A stretch of 64,000 nt of DNA from Pyrinomonadaceae bacterium (lineage in GTDB: Bacteria; Acidobacteriota; Blastocatellia; Pyrinomonadales; Pyrinomonadaceae): NCBI GenBank assembly GCA_021463165.1, contig JAJTWY010000004.1, positions 124,001 to 188,000 on the forward strand, in the 5' to 3' direction. The first letter of the stretch is position 1. Each line of letters starts with the position of its first letter. Positions 37,896-48,123 of this stretch are shown here, in pieces. A program made the position numbers and the translations under genes. The notes below the pieces were generated by a model. The model saw nothing but the letters and a program-made list of their open reading frames with translations, had not been told where the DNA came from and made no database searches.

Positions 37896-38780
37896 TCATA
37901 TATCGTCCCCGCCCGTCTCGATATTCTCCTTTATTCCCATATCGTGAAGTACGGAATTGATCGCTGCGCCGAGCATCAAGGCAGATGCCGAAAGGTAAAG
38001 CCAGAGCATCATTATTATGACCGCGCCCAGCGACCCGTATGTCTTGTTGTATGAATTGAAATAACTGAGATAGGTTCGAAATCCAGTCGTGAGAACGATC
38101 CACATCCCGATGGCGACCAGAGACCCATATGAGATCCATTCCCAGCGAGTTCGATCGAAGTCAGGCAACAAATTATAAATGATCTCGCAGACGAGAAGCA
38201 TGACCACGAGGATCGATACCCACTGGATCACCGTAAGCACGACAGGGGATGTTATCTGAAATCCGAGGGCTGAGATAATCTGCCGAAATAGCTGCCATCC
38301 GTAAAATACCATCGCCAAAACCACACCAGAGAGGATCGTGATCACCAGTGTCAAGCATATCGATTCCATCTTCGTCCGGAACCATGTGCGTCGCTCCTTC
38401 AACGAATGTACTGCGTTCAGAGCGTTCCTGATGGCGTCGAATCCGGCGGAGGCCGACCAAAGGGTTATGAGCAGGCCCAGCGTGGCCTTGCCGCCCGAAC
38501 TGTTTACGATTATCTCATCGACGGTTCGGCTGACCAGATCGAACACCGAGAGCGGCATGATCTGGCGCATGTATGAAAAGAGTTCGTCTTTCAGCCCCTG
38601 CGAGGAATCGAGCAGTATCCCGAAGAGGCTGACAAGAAAGTACAGGAACGGAAAGATAGCGAACGAAAGATAAAACGCCACCTGAGCCGCATGGCTGAAA
38701 ATATATGTGTCGTTTACCTTTTTGTAGAGATCCCGTGCGAAGTCGCTAAGCGTGAACTGGGTCCCATTCTTTAGTCGCAT
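37896..38780 (-). CDS. YihY/BrkB-family inner membrane protein
   Basis: A 294-residue polytopic protein of the BrkB family (once mislabelled ribonuclease BN). Six membrane helices can be seen; family motifs are HAAQVAFYLSFAIFPFLYFL near the N-terminus, LLITLWSASAGFDAIRNALN, TRWEWISYGSLVAIGMW and YNKTYGSLGAVIIMMLWLY. Function in bacteria is unknown, possibly transport. It lies 12 bases after the LURP-one-like gene in a minus-strand operon. Confidence 0.9.
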   Translation of the reverse strand: MRLKNGTQFTLSDFARDLYKKVNDTYIFSHAAQVAFYLSFAIFPFLYFLVSLFGILLDSSQGLKDELFSYMRQIMPLSVFDLVSRTVDEIIVNSSGGKATLGLLITLWSASAGFDAIRNALNAVHSLKERRTWFRTKMESICLTLVITILSGVVLAMVFYGWQLFRQIISALGFQITSPVVLTVIQWVSILVVMLLVCEIIYNLLPDFDRTRWEWISYGSLVAIGMWIVLTTGFRTYLSYFNSYNKTYGSLGAVIIMMLWLYLSASALMLGAAINSVLHDMGIKENIETGGDDI

Positions 38781-38792
38781 CCCTGGCTGAGT

Positions 38793-39380
38793 CTAACCTC
38801 GGGCTCGCTCAAGAAGCGTCATCGTCAGCACGCTGAGAAGGACGCGCGTTTCCTCCTCCTGGGTTACCTCAGAGAGCTTCTCGAGTTTGAAAACGCCTTC
38901 AAAAAATGCCGGCTGCTTCTGGAGCCTCGCGATCGGTGTATTGTCATTGCGAGAAACGATGTAAGCCGGATTGAAGAAGTAGCCGGTGAACATTCCAATT
39001 ATCGGCAACTCGCCCAGAAGGGAATCGACGACTTTGATCCAGGCGTTCTCTTCGTGGATGTTCATCACCTGCGCTCCCGCGGCGTCATAGACCTCATAAT
39101 TTGCCTTGAAGATCGACCGCATGCCGCGGCGCTTCAGCGAGCCGATCGTTTGTCCGGAAGCTGACGTGAAGGTGTATCCCGCCGAAAAATCAATGATGCG
39201 ATCTGCCTTGATATTGAATAATCGCTGAGTCTGAGCTTCGTCGGCGAAAACGTTTATGTCTTCTTTGAGCTTGAAAAGCTTCTGTTTTACGTAGCCAAGT
39301 AGCGCTCCATTGGCATCGCGAACGTATATCTGGCTAGCCAGGGCAAGAAGCTTGAATGAAAGCTGTAACGGAAAGTTCAT
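38793..39380 (-). CDS. LURP-one-related / scramblase-like beta-barrel protein
   Basis: A 195-residue soluble protein with the LURP-one/Tubby-like pattern: LSFKLLALASQIYVRDANG, LGYVKQKLFKLKEDINVF, IGSLKRRGMRSIFKANYEV and ENAWIKVVDSLLGELPIIG. Bacterial members have no assigned function; the fold resembles phospholipid scramblases. Its start overlaps the alr stop by 4 bases. Confidence 0.75.
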   Translation of the reverse strand: MNFPLQLSFKLLALASQIYVRDANGALLGYVKQKLFKLKEDINVFADEAQTQRLFNIKADRIIDFSAGYTFTSASGQTIGSLKRRGMRSIFKANYEVYDAAGAQVMNIHEENAWIKVVDSLLGELPIIGMFTGYFFNPAYIVSRNDNTPIARLQKQPAFFEGVFKLEKLSEVTQEEETRVLLSVLTMTLLERARG

Positions 39381-40555
39381 GGTCTATACTCCTCACTAAT
39401 TATTCTTGGAACGCGATCCCGGATACCGCACGTGATCTCATACGAAATTGTCCCCAATTCGCGGGCAATGTCCTCGGCATTTATCTCGCTCCCGCTGTCT
39501 GAACCGATCACGGTCACGAGATCGCCGACGCTCGCTTCACAAATGTCGGTCACGTCAATTGTAGTCCAATCCATTGAGATCCGGCCGACTATCGGTGCGG
39601 AACGGCCCCGAACGATCATATTTCCGGTATTCGATAGATTACGCCGCAGCCCGTCGTGATATCCAATCGGGACTGAGGCAATTCGGGTTTCTCGCGTCGC
39701 CACAAACGTCTGGCTGTACCCCACTGAGTCGCCGGTACGGATAGTCTTCAATTGTGCGATCCGCGATCTGACGGACATTACAGGCCTAAGCTCGGGAGCC
39801 TCGATCCCCTGTGGAAGTACGTCGCCGCCAAGTCCGTAGAGGACTCCGCCCAGTCTCACCATGCCGGAACGAGACGCAGGGTGGGCGACTGCTCCCGGCG
39901 AGTTAGCCAGATCCAGGTACGAAGGCTCGAAGCCCTTCTCGCGGAATAGCTTGACGATCAACTCAAATCGCTCGATCTGACGCCCTGTCAGGTCGCATTC
40001 AAGGTCATCGGCTGACGCAAAATGCGTCATCAGGCCGTCTATCTTGAGGCCCTTCATCTGCGTCAATTCGGCAGCTATTTCTCCGGCTTTCTCAAACGGA
40101 AACCCGAGCCGTCCCATGCCGGTGTCGAATTTCAAATGGACATCAATTTTCGTCCCGATCTCATTGGCAACACGGTCTATCGAAGAGGCCTGTTCGATCG
40201 TAAAAACCGCAGGCGTGAGCGTGTTGTCCAGTCCGATCCGGATCTGGCCCGGCCAGAAGCCACCCATTACTAATATCGGGCGCGATATCCCGCCCTGCCG
40301 CAACTCGACGCCCTCCTCGACCGTCGCAACGCCGAACCAATCGACTCCTTCATCCTGCAGCCTCCTAGCGCACTTGAGTGCTCCGTGGCCATACGCATCA
40401 GCTTTGACGACGGCTAAGTATCGGATACCTTTGCCGACGAATGACCTCACCGAGTGATAGTTGAAGGCCAGGGCTTCCAGATCGATCTCGGCCCAGGTAG
40501 GACGATTTTCAGGGTTGGGATGCGCTGAGGTTCTATCAGAGTGGGATGTTTCCAT
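39377..40555 (-). CDS. alr: alanine racemase
   Basis: A 392-residue PLP enzyme that interconverts L- and D-alanine for peptidoglycan. The PLP Lys is in [13 protein letters not shown] (near residue 50), and the second catalytic base Tyr is in [41 protein letters not shown] and [13 protein letters not shown] are family motifs. The start overlaps the end of the upstream carboxyltransferase gene by 20 bases, and the stop overlaps the next gene by 4, so it is embedded in an operon. Confidence 0.95.
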   Translation of the reverse strand: METSHSDRTSAHPNPENRPTWAEIDLEALAFNYHSVRSFVGKGIRYLAVVKADAYGHGALKCARRLQDEGVDWFGVATVEEGVELRQGGISRPILVMGGFWPGQIRIGLDNTLTPAVFTIEQASSIDRVANEIGTKIDVHLKFDTGMGRLGFPFEKAGEIAAELTQMKGLKIDGLMTHFASADDLECDLTGRQIERFELIVKLFREKGFEPSYLDLANSPGAVAHPASRSGMVRLGGVLYGLGGDVLPQGIEAPELRPVMSVRSRIAQLKTIRTGDSVGYSQTFVATRETRIASVPIGYHDGLRRNLSNTGNMIVRGRSAPIVGRISMDWTTIDVTDICEASVGDLVTVIGSDSGSEINAEDIARELGTISYEITCGIRDRVPRIISEEYRP

Positions 40556-42092
40556 GCTTTTTCGGAGGGTTCGAGTCGCGTTTATTTTTCAGAAGCGAAA
40601 GGGCACGGATAAGCTTTGGGCGGGTGAATTTCGGTTCGATGATCTCGTCGATGAAACCACGCTCGGCTGCAACGTAAGGGTTGGCAAATTTGTCCTGGAA
40701 TTCAGCGATCTTCGCTTGTCGATAGTTTTCATCGTGCTCGGAGATCTCCTTTTTGAACAGCACGCCGACAGCACCCTCGGAACCCATCACCGCGATCTCG
40801 GCCGTCGGGTATGCAAAATTGATATCCGTTCGGATATGTTTCGACGCCATAACGCAATAAGCCCCTCCGTAGGCCTTTCTCGTGATAACTGTCATTTTGG
40901 GCACCGTCGCCTCGGCAAATGCATAGAGCAGTTTCGCACCGTGGCGGATAATGCCCTGATGCTCCTGATTTACTCCGGGAAGAAAGCCGGGAACGTCCTC
41001 GAAGGTGATCAGCGGGATATTGAAGCAGTCGCAAAAACGGACAAATCTGGCTGCTTTGACCGAGGCGTCGATGTCCAGAACACCGGCCAGGAACGCCGGC
41101 TGGTTTGCGACGATCCCGACGGAATTTCCACCCAGGCGTGCAAATCCGATCACGATGTTGGCGGCGTAATGTTCCTGAACCTCAAAAAAGTAGCCATCAT
41201 CGACAACAGAGTGAACAATATCCCGAATGTCGTACGGCTGTGTCGCCGCTTCAGGGACTATCGAGTTGAGTTTCTCATCCGTACGGTCGATCGGATCGCT
41301 GCAAGCCTCGAAGGGAGGATCTTCGAGATTATTTGACGGGATGAACGAGAGAAGTTCGCGGGTAAGCCGAAGTGCGTGTTCATCCGAGTCCGCTGCAAAA
41401 TGGGCGACGCCCGATCTTGCATTGTGTGTCATTGCTCCACCCAGTTCATCCTTGGTGACGTCTTCGTGCGTAACCGTTTTGATCACGTCAGGCCCGGTGA
41501 TGAACATGTATGACGTGTCCTTGACCATCACGTTAAAGTCCGTGATCGCCGGTGAATAAACCGCTCCGCCGGCGCACGGCCCGAGAATACAGCTGATCTG
41601 CGGGACGACACCACTTGAGAGCACGTTGCGGAGAAAGATATCGGCGTATCCTCCGAGCGAAACAACGCCCTCTTGAATTCGAGCCCCACCGGAATCGTTC
41701 AGCCCGACGACCGGTGCCCCGGTCTTTATCGCGAGGTCCATTACCTTGCAGATCTTCTGGGCATGCGTTTCTGAAAGCGAGCCGCCAAAAACGGTGAAAT
41801 CCTGTGCAAAAACGAAGACCTCGCGTCCATCGACCAGTCCGTGGCCAGTAACCACTCCGTCGCCCGGAAACTTCTGTTTCTCGAGACCAAAATCAGTCGA
41901 ACGATGGACCACAAACTTGTCAAATTCCTCGAAAGTTCCCTCGTCGAGGAAGAAGTCAATGCGTTCGCGAGCTGTCATCTTGCCCGCCGACCGCTGTTTT
42001 TCCATCCTGCTTCGGCCGCCGCCCTCTTCCGCTATGGCGGAACGTTCCTTAAGGAGGTCGAGCTTACTCTTGGGTTTCGACTCGGGGTGCAT
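40536..42092 (-). CDS. acyl-CoA carboxylase carboxyltransferase subunit (propionyl-/methylmalonyl-CoA type)
   Basis: A 518-residue carboxyltransferase with both crotonase-like halves. Motifs: [20 protein letters not shown] near the N-terminus, [19 protein letters not shown] (first acyl-CoA oxyanion region), [15 protein letters not shown], and in the second half [20 protein letters not shown] and [12 protein letters not shown]. This is the PccB/MmdA family: the beta subunit of a propionyl-CoA carboxylase or the alpha subunit of methylmalonyl-CoA decarboxylase. No biotin carboxylase or biotin carrier gene is nearby, so the partner must be encoded elsewhere. Confidence 0.93.
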   Translation of the reverse strand: MHPESKPKSKLDLLKERSAIAEEGGGRSRMEKQRSAGKMTARERIDFFLDEGTFEEFDKFVVHRSTDFGLEKQKFPGDGVVTGHGLVDGREVFVFAQDFTVFGGSLSETHAQKICKVMDLAIKTGAPVVGLNDSGGARIQEGVVSLGGYADIFLRNVLSSGVVPQISCILGPCAGGAVYSPAITDFNVMVKDTSYMFITGPDVIKTVTHEDVTKDELGGAMTHNARSGVAHFAADSDEHALRLTRELLSFIPSNNLEDPPFEACSDPIDRTDEKLNSIVPEAATQPYDIRDIVHSVVDDGYFFEVQEHYAANIVIGFARLGGNSVGIVANQPAFLAGVLDIDASVKAARFVRFCDCFNIPLITFEDVPGFLPGVNQEHQGIIRHGAKLLYAFAEATVPKMTVITRKAYGGAYCVMASKHIRTDINFAYPTAEIAVMGSEGAVGVLFKKEISEHDENYRQAKIAEFQDKFANPYVAAERGFIDEIIEPKFTRPKLIRALSLLKNKRDSNPPKKHGNIPL

Positions 42093-42140
42093 ATCGGATA
42101 AGTTTAGCCGTTTTAGCTATCTTTTCAAACCCGACTATTA

Positions 42141-42953
42141 ATGGTTAAATCGACGTTGATGCAAACCATCGAGACGATCTCGAGTCGAGAAAATCAACGC
42201 CTTGTCGCACTTCGAAAGGTCAGGGACGGCAAAGACAGGACGCGCGTCTTTATCGAGGGCCGCCGGCTCGTTGCAGATGTGGTTCGTTCCGGGATAAGGG
42301 TCGGGGAATGCTTCTTTTCGGACGGCTTTTCGGATGGCGATTTGCTGGATATGGTTTCAAGGTCCGGCGCTCGGATGGCCGAGGTGCCTGGCAGGGTTTT
42401 TCCAAGTATCGCTGACACCAACGGCCCGCAGGGAATTGTCGCATTAGCCGAGCGTCCGAATTGGAATCTGGACTCGATAGCCTCCCGGATCATCACCGGC
42501 CTCCCGGTGGTCATCTGGTTAAAAGAACCGAACAATCCTGCGAATCTTGGCGCGATCCTTCGCACGGCGGAAGCGTCTGGTGCTGCCGGTGTGTTGATCT
42601 CGCCGGGCGGGGCCGACGCCTTTTCACCTAAAGCGGTTCGAGGATCTATGGGGTCCGTGTTTCGGCTGCCGGTTGTCGCGAATGTCGAATTCGCTCTCGC
42701 CCAGACGTTCGCTCGGCAGGCCGGCTTGATAACGACTGCCGTAGATATTGCTGGTGAAATGGAATATACGGATGTTGATTGGACCAAACCGCGGCTGCTG
42801 ACACTCGGTTCGGAGGCCCACGGCCTTTCGCACGAAGAACTTGAGGCCGCTCAAGAGCGAATAGTTATCCCCATGAACCCTCCCGTCGAAAGCCTCAACC
42901 TTGCGATGGCGGCCGGGATCATCCTGTTTGAGGCGAGGCGCCAAAACGGTTAG
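42141..42953 (+). CDS. TrmH/SpoU-family RNA 2'-O-methyltransferase
   Basis: A 270-residue SPOUT methyltransferase. The N-terminal substrate-binding part has FIEGRRLVADVVRSG; the knotted SAM-binding part has the three SpoU motifs: EPNNPANLGAILRTAEASG, LTLGSEAHGLS and IPMNPPVESLNLAMAAGIIL. It probably methylates a ribose in rRNA or tRNA; the exact target is unknown. A start at the second Met (42159) is also possible. It is divergent from the carboxyltransferase and overlaps the end of the PP2C gene by 4 bases. Confidence 0.92.
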   Translation: MVKSTLMQTIETISSRENQRLVALRKVRDGKDRTRVFIEGRRLVADVVRSGIRVGECFFSDGFSDGDLLDMVSRSGARMAEVPGRVFPSIADTNGPQGIVALAERPNWNLDSIASRIITGLPVVIWLKEPNNPANLGAILRTAEASGAAGVLISPGGADAFSPKAVRGSMGSVFRLPVVANVEFALAQTFARQAGLITTAVDIAGEMEYTDVDWTKPRLLTLGSEAHGLSHEELEAAQERIVIPMNPPVESLNLAMAAGIILFEARRQNG

Positions 42954-44500
42954 CGGTTCGAGTTCATGTTGGCGTTGCTGTTGCCGAGGACTGACTTCGA
43001 TCCGGCCTCGAGGTCCTGCTTGAATCTCGTCTGGAACAATGGATCATTGGTTATCGCGAGCCCGGTCGCAATGTCGGCAATGAGGACTTTCGTGTTCGCA
43101 GGTTCTGATCTTGCGAGCAGTTTCTGCGCCTCGATGAAGTTGAGCCGAGCCTTTTGAAAGTCCCCCAGGATCAAGTGTGCACGGCCTATCAGATAGAAAT
43201 CTTCCGCGTCTTCTGCCGGAGGAACTTCCTTTACGAACGCGGCCGGATCAGCATCCACTGTCCTTCGCAGGCGCTCGAACGAACTGAACGCGATATCCTC
43301 AGTTTTCATTACCGAAAGGCTGTCGTTCTGGAGGGTTACAGCTTTCGGTGCCAGGACAAAGTGATAGACGCCCAACCCGATCAGGCTGCCCAGCACAAGG
43401 AAAGCGAGAGGAAGCAGGAATCTGCCCGCCGAGCTTGGTGCCGTCTCGGCCTCGGCCGAGCTGCTGGACCCGCCAAATATCGAGAATGCCTCTTCACGTT
43501 TGATCTCCGCTGCCGGTGATTCGCGAGGGTAGGTTTCGATCGTGATCTGCTCGTCGATAGGCACCTCTGAGTGAGAATCTTCTGGTGCCGTTTCGGTGGT
43601 TGTTTGCGTTGCGACGGGCTCATTGTCATCGAGTTCGAGCAGTATTTCGTCGTCATCTTCGTCAATCGGCACCGAGACCGGACGGGCAGTTGCAACGGTC
43701 GGTTCCTCGACCTCGAGTAGCGGTATGGTCGCGGCCATCGTATCGACCTCATTCGTGGCGGGCGGAAGTTTTACGACCACGGCCGTGAGATTATCCTCGG
43801 CGCCCCGCTCGAAGCAAAGCCCTTTGAGGTACTCGCATATATCACCCGGCTCGCCGCCAAAGGTCAGAACCCCTTTGATCTCCTGATCGCTGACATGCCG
43901 GGTTATTCCGTCCGAACAGAGCAGAAATGCAGTACCCGGCTCGACCATGATCGTTCGCAGATCGACTTCGACGACTGGTTCAGCGCCCAAGGCCCGACTG
44001 ATAATATTCCGTCCCGGGTGATTCTCGGCCTGTTCCGCCGTCATACGGCCTGCTCGCACCTCTTCGGCGACCATCGAATGATCTTCCGTTTCAGTATGGA
44101 GGTTTCCATCGCGGTCAAGGCGATAAAGCCTCGAGTCTCCCACGTGGCCGATGGTCGCTATCGTATTGTCCAGGTGGAGAGCAACGATAGTTGTTGCCAT
44201 ATTCGACAACTGCGGGAGTTCGGTGGCCATTTGGTTAATTGCCGAGTTTGCCTGCGATATCGCGGCCTCCATTACCTCTTCCGGGTCTTGGCCGGTACGG
44301 CGGTTGGCGAACGCCTCGCCGAGTATCTCAACCGCCATTTGGGACGCGACCTCACCCGCCTGGGCCCCGCCGACACCATCGGCCACAGCCCAAAGCCCGC
44401 ATCGCGCCATCTCAAGGTACGAGTCCTCATTCTGCGGACGCTTTTCGCTCAGGCCTCGATCCGAGATCGCTGCTGAAACCGTTTGGAGAGATTCTGTCAT
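42950..44500 (-). CDS. PP2C-type Ser/Thr phosphatase with membrane anchor (PstP-like)
   Basis: A 516-residue phosphatase. Residues 1-245 are a PP2C domain: SDRGLSEKRPQNEDSY, WAVADGVGGAQAGEVAS (metal-binding Asp-Gly), TIGHVGDSRLYRL, LLCSDGITRHV and ERGAEDNLTAVVV. A linker rich in Glu, Asp and Thr follows, then one membrane helix (about 385-405) and an extracytoplasmic helical tail ending in Asn/Ser. This domain order is that of actinobacterial PstP. The start ATG at 44500 is preferred to a GTG two codons upstream. Last gene of the FHA/PBP/SEDS/PP2C operon. Confidence 0.92.
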   Translation of the reverse strand: MTESLQTVSAAISDRGLSEKRPQNEDSYLEMARCGLWAVADGVGGAQAGEVASQMAVEILGEAFANRRTGQDPEEVMEAAISQANSAINQMATELPQLSNMATTIVALHLDNTIATIGHVGDSRLYRLDRDGNLHTETEDHSMVAEEVRAGRMTAEQAENHPGRNIISRALGAEPVVEVDLRTIMVEPGTAFLLCSDGITRHVSDQEIKGVLTFGGEPGDICEYLKGLCFERGAEDNLTAVVVKLPPATNEVDTMAATIPLLEVEEPTVATARPVSVPIDEDDDEILLELDDNEPVATQTTTETAPEDSHSEVPIDEQITIETYPRESPAAEIKREEAFSIFGGSSSSAEAETAPSSAGRFLLPLAFLVLGSLIGLGVYHFVLAPKAVTLQNDSLSVMKTEDIAFSSFERLRRTVDADPAAFVKEVPPAEDAEDFYLIGRAHLILGDFQKARLNFIEAQKLLARSEPANTKVLIADIATGLAITNDPLFQTRFKQDLEAGSKSVLGNSNANMNSNR

Positions 44501-44541
44501 CGCCACATAATGTCTAAACGCAGCCGTTTAGAGCATGATAG

Positions 44542-46215
44542 TTAAAGTTCTACCTGAAACTGATCCTTCATCCGGTCAAGGCTATTTCGATGCGAAAACG
44601 CCATCAACATTCCGAGCATCGTAAAGCTGGTTATCAGGCTGAAGCCGCCGTGGCTGACGAACGGCAGCGTAATGCCGGTCATCGGCAATGCTCGTGTTAT
44701 TCCCCCGATATTTACAAGGGCCTGAAAGCCAATGAATGCAGCAAGGCCAATAGAACACAGCTTGCTGAACATATCGCGAGAATCTCGAGCGGTTCGCACC
44801 CCCGCGCTTACCAGAACGATCAGGGCAAAGGTTACCAACAAACCGCCAAAAAGTCCAAGTTCTTCTGCCAGAGCCGCGAAGATATAGTCAGAGTCGGCGA
44901 CGGGGATCAATTCCGGGTAACCAAGTCCGAGGCCCCGGCCCGTGGTCCCGCCCGAAGCGAGCCCGAAGGTCGCCTGTGCAGGCTGGAATGCGAGTACGTC
45001 GAACCAGGCATCAACATTGATCGTCCGCTGCAGATCGGGGTCTTCGGCAAGCATTTGCGGCAGGTTTGGGTCCTTTTCAACGAGCTTCTTATAGTATTCG
45101 TCGTAATCGGCTTTCCACCAGGGCGTATCCGGCGAAGGCGGGCTGAACCCATCAAGCCAAAGATGAAATCGCTGTTGTATCCGATCGGGAAGTATCGTCT
45201 TGACCGGTGCGGCGACGGTCGGCAGCAGCGGGATCCTCTCTTGAGTCTTTGCCGGCAAAGCTCCGACAACGAGGATCGAAGCCACCAGCAGCACACTCCC
45301 AACCATCACGAAACGCTGAGGAAATCGTCTTATTGCTATCAAGTAGAGTGTTGCGTAGGCCGCACTGAATACCATCATCTGACCGAAATCCTTCAGGACG
45401 AAGAAGGGTAGAAAGGGAAGTATCGCCATGAACACCAGCGGCAAGGCGTCCTTTGCCCTCGGCAGGCCCCAATATGTTCGAGCAAGGTTTTTGTAGAGGA
45501 TCGCAAGGACTGCGGCGAAACCGACCAGAAACGGAATTTTCGCCAGCTCCCAAGGGGTTAGGTTGCCGCCGAATTTACCCGCTCGTGACCAAATAGCCGC
45601 GACAAAAAGAGGCCCGAGCGTCAGCAAAACGATCAGAAAGCCATTGTCCTGCAATAGTTTAAGTATGCGGTCACGACGCAAAAGTATGATCGCGGCGATA
45701 AGGCCGATAATACCCAAGATCGGATTTATCGTCTTTCCTGAGAGATAGACGTCTGCATAAGTTTCCGGGGCGGGCCTCGGTGTTTCTGCGGATAGATCGA
45801 CGGGCGCCGGAGGTGTTGCCGGCAGGCCCATTATCTGCTTTTTCTCAGCCGAGTAGTTCTCCTGGATGTAGTGCATCTGGAGTGTTTTTATCTTCTGCTG
45901 TCGAGCCTCTGCCTTGTCTTTCCTTGAAGTGTATTCCGGATCGCTGAAGAGGCGGTATTGAACCGTCAACCCCAGCGAGAACAGAAGGATCGCGGATGTA
46001 TAGATGGTCCAGTTGCCGGCGTACCGCAAAAAGCGTTTTAGGAATATCGGCAGGATGGCGAGGATCGAAAGCAACAGCAAATTTCGACCGGCTGTTATCG
46101 TCGATGTTTCATAACCGCGTATCAAGGCTCCGTAATAGATCGAGTAATGGGCAATTCCCGTTACGAGAACGATCAATGCGAGGATAAAGAAATGTGACGA
46201 CGTGCGGTTTTTCAA
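44542..46215 (-). CDS. SEDS-family glycosyltransferase (RodA/FtsW type) with long extracytoplasmic loop
   Basis: A 557-residue SEDS protein, clearly longer than the usual 370-420. The first 180 residues add membrane helices and a charged/Pro-rich loop. The core has NLTPWELAKIPFLVGF in place of the QPSE-LAK motif, LKDFGQMMVF with the conserved catalytic Asp, SDYIFAALAEELGLFGG and GITLPFVSHGGFSL. An unusually long loop (QRFHLWLDGFSPPSPDTPWW to NVDAWFD) lies between the later helices. It is paired with the PBP gene 6 bases upstream and is probably its polymerase partner in elongation or a related process. Confidence 0.92.
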   Translation of the reverse strand: MKNRTSSHFFILALIVLVTGIAHYSIYYGALIRGYETSTITAGRNLLLLSILAILPIFLKRFLRYAGNWTIYTSAILLFSLGLTVQYRLFSDPEYTSRKDKAEARQQKIKTLQMHYIQENYSAEKKQIMGLPATPPAPVDLSAETPRPAPETYADVYLSGKTINPILGIIGLIAAIILLRRDRILKLLQDNGFLIVLLTLGPLFVAAIWSRAGKFGGNLTPWELAKIPFLVGFAAVLAILYKNLARTYWGLPRAKDALPLVFMAILPFLPFFVLKDFGQMMVFSAAYATLYLIAIRRFPQRFVMVGSVLLVASILVVGALPAKTQERIPLLPTVAAPVKTILPDRIQQRFHLWLDGFSPPSPDTPWWKADYDEYYKKLVEKDPNLPQMLAEDPDLQRTINVDAWFDVLAFQPAQATFGLASGGTTGRGLGLGYPELIPVADSDYIFAALAEELGLFGGLLVTFALIVLVSAGVRTARDSRDMFSKLCSIGLAAFIGFQALVNIGGITRALPMTGITLPFVSHGGFSLITSFTMLGMLMAFSHRNSLDRMKDQFQVEL

Positions 46216-46221
46216 GTCCTT

Positions 46222-48123
46222 CTATCTTCTCTTTTTCGGCGGAGCCGGGGCGGCTTTTGGTTTGTACTGGTCGCCAAGCAGTCCCAGATCGCGGGCTTTC
46301 AGGATAACGTTCGCGGCGATGGGCGCCGCGGTCCGTGCTCCATATCCGCCTCCTTCGACGACAACGGCTATAGCAACTTGCGGCTTTTCGAGGGGAGCGA
46401 TGGTAATGAACCAGCTGTCCGTCCGCTCATACATACGCGGGACAAAATAGTCCTCCCATTGGCCATCCGCATTCTTTCGGCGGCGTTTTTCAGTTTTTAG
46501 TGTCCCCTGAGCATCGTATTCGGGGGCGAGTTTCTCTGCGGTCCCGGTCTTGCCTCCTGTTCGAATGCCGGTGCCGGCAAGTTTTGCTGATATTACCGTG
46601 CCAGTACCACCCGGTTCCTCGGTAACCGTTGACATGATATCCCGAAGTGCGGCTGCCTGCTGCGGCGACACGACCTGCGCGAACATCTGCGGCGGCTGGT
46701 CGACCTCGATCCGAGGCTTCATCAGTTTTCCTTCCAAATTCGCCGGGATCGAAGCTATCAAAGCCATCTGAAACGGTGTCATTTGACCCGCATAGCCCTG
46801 ACCCATGCCTTCGATGCCGATGTCATATAGTGAAAGATCCTTTCCTGTGACCAGGGTAGCTTGTTGGGGAGCGATGGCATTTGCGATATTCGGATTGCTC
46901 GCGTTCCATATATTCGGGAAAAACCTTGGCAGCAATGCCTCTTCGGGAGTATCAACCGGCGCGATCCCGGCAAGCAGAGCCGTCTCGCGGAGTCGTTCGC
47001 GTCCGAGTTCGATCGCCAGCTGTGCAAAATACTGGTTGCTCGATACCTTGTAGGCGAATGTAATGTCCTTCTCCTGACATCCGCCGTCGCACGCACCACT
47101 AACAGATCCGTCCGACCCCAGCTTTTGCGTAGCGTCGACTATTGGTCGAGATCCCCGATACGGCTTAAAGCCGTCGGCATAGCTCGGGAATACCGCGTTT
47201 TGCTTGTTCGCACGGAACGCTGAGATCATCGTGAAGGTCTTGAATGTCGATCCCGGCACGTAGAATTCCCGCGTCGCACGGTTAAGCAGCGGCTTGTCCC
47301 GCTTATTGCCCTCTAGTTTCAGATAGGTATCGAGGTCGCGAGCCTCATCAAGATCGAACGAAGGATTCGAATACATCGCCAGCAGGTCGCCATTCTGCGG
47401 ATTCAGAACGACGATCGCCCCCTTCTTTCCATCGAGTTGATTGGCAAGATAGGCTTGAAGATCACGGTCAATAGTTATTCTTACGTCCTTTTGCTCGTCC
47501 TGAGGCCGCTTGATCCTGGTCAGTACTTCCCATGCCTCGGGCATCGGATCTGCAGACCTCTTATAAAGCGATCGTTCAAGCCCCGGGGTGCCGCGTTCGG
47601 TACCCAGGAGGTGGGCCATCTCTTTTTCCAAGGCGAAACCTCGTTCGATCCCACCGTCCCTATCAAGCTTGTAGTAGGCTAGCGCGCTGGTCAGTTTGCC
47701 CGAGCGGTCAAGCATCCAGCCGCGAAGGCTGGCGGCTGTCGCCCGGCGATTCCTAAGATCCTTGTACGCCAGCGCCTGAAATTGTTCATTCGATTCGTCG
47801 GCAAAATAGGTCCAATAGACCTGAAATCCGAATACAACAAACGCGATGAGAACGAAGAATATCTGCCAGATACGAAGGCTTCGGTTCGCGAGCGTCTGCG
47901 TCAGACGTTTACGGACCGGCGGCGGCAGTTCGAGTTCAAATACTTGTCTGTGACGACGAAAATTATCAATAAAGGTCAGGACCAGAAAGCCGACCAGGAT
48001 GCCGACCCCGACGATATAAAGAATGGTGAGAGCCGCCGGAGTGCGTTCGAGAACCTGTCCGCCGAAGAGGTTCTCAGGTCGCCATTCGTTCAGATCTATC
48101 AGGAAAAGAAGGAGGCGGGTCAT
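46222..48123 (-). CDS. class B penicillin-binding protein (transpeptidase), PbpA-like
   Basis: A 633-residue transpeptidase. Two hydrophobic segments near 33-52 and 86-106 precede the extracytoplasmic part, so it has one more membrane helix than most class B PBPs. The active site triad is present: SxxK as STFK (Ser about 292), SxN as SSN (about 361-363) and KTGT (about 525-528). It cross-links peptidoglycan made by the adjacent SEDS enzyme. It overlaps the FHA gene by 4 bases upstream and ends 6 bases before the SEDS gene. Confidence 0.94.
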   Translation of the reverse strand: MTRLLLFLIDLNEWRPENLFGGQVLERTPAALTILYIVGVGILVGFLVLTFIDNFRRHRQVFELELPPPVRKRLTQTLANRSLRIWQIFFVLIAFVVFGFQVYWTYFADESNEQFQALAYKDLRNRRATAASLRGWMLDRSGKLTSALAYYKLDRDGGIERGFALEKEMAHLLGTERGTPGLERSLYKRSADPMPEAWEVLTRIKRPQDEQKDVRITIDRDLQAYLANQLDGKKGAIVVLNPQNGDLLAMYSNPSFDLDEARDLDTYLKLEGNKRDKPLLNRATREFYVPGSTFKTFTMISAFRANKQNAVFPSYADGFKPYRGSRPIVDATQKLGSDGSVSGACDGGCQEKDITFAYKVSSNQYFAQLAIELGRERLRETALLAGIAPVDTPEEALLPRFFPNIWNASNPNIANAIAPQQATLVTGKDLSLYDIGIEGMGQGYAGQMTPFQMALIASIPANLEGKLMKPRIEVDQPPQMFAQVVSPQQAAALRDIMSTVTEEPGGTGTVISAKLAGTGIRTGGKTGTAEKLAPEYDAQGTLKTEKRRRKNADGQWEDYFVPRMYERTDSWFITIAPLEKPQVAIAVVVEGGGYGARTAAPIAANVILKARDLGLLGDQYKPKAAPAPPKKRR

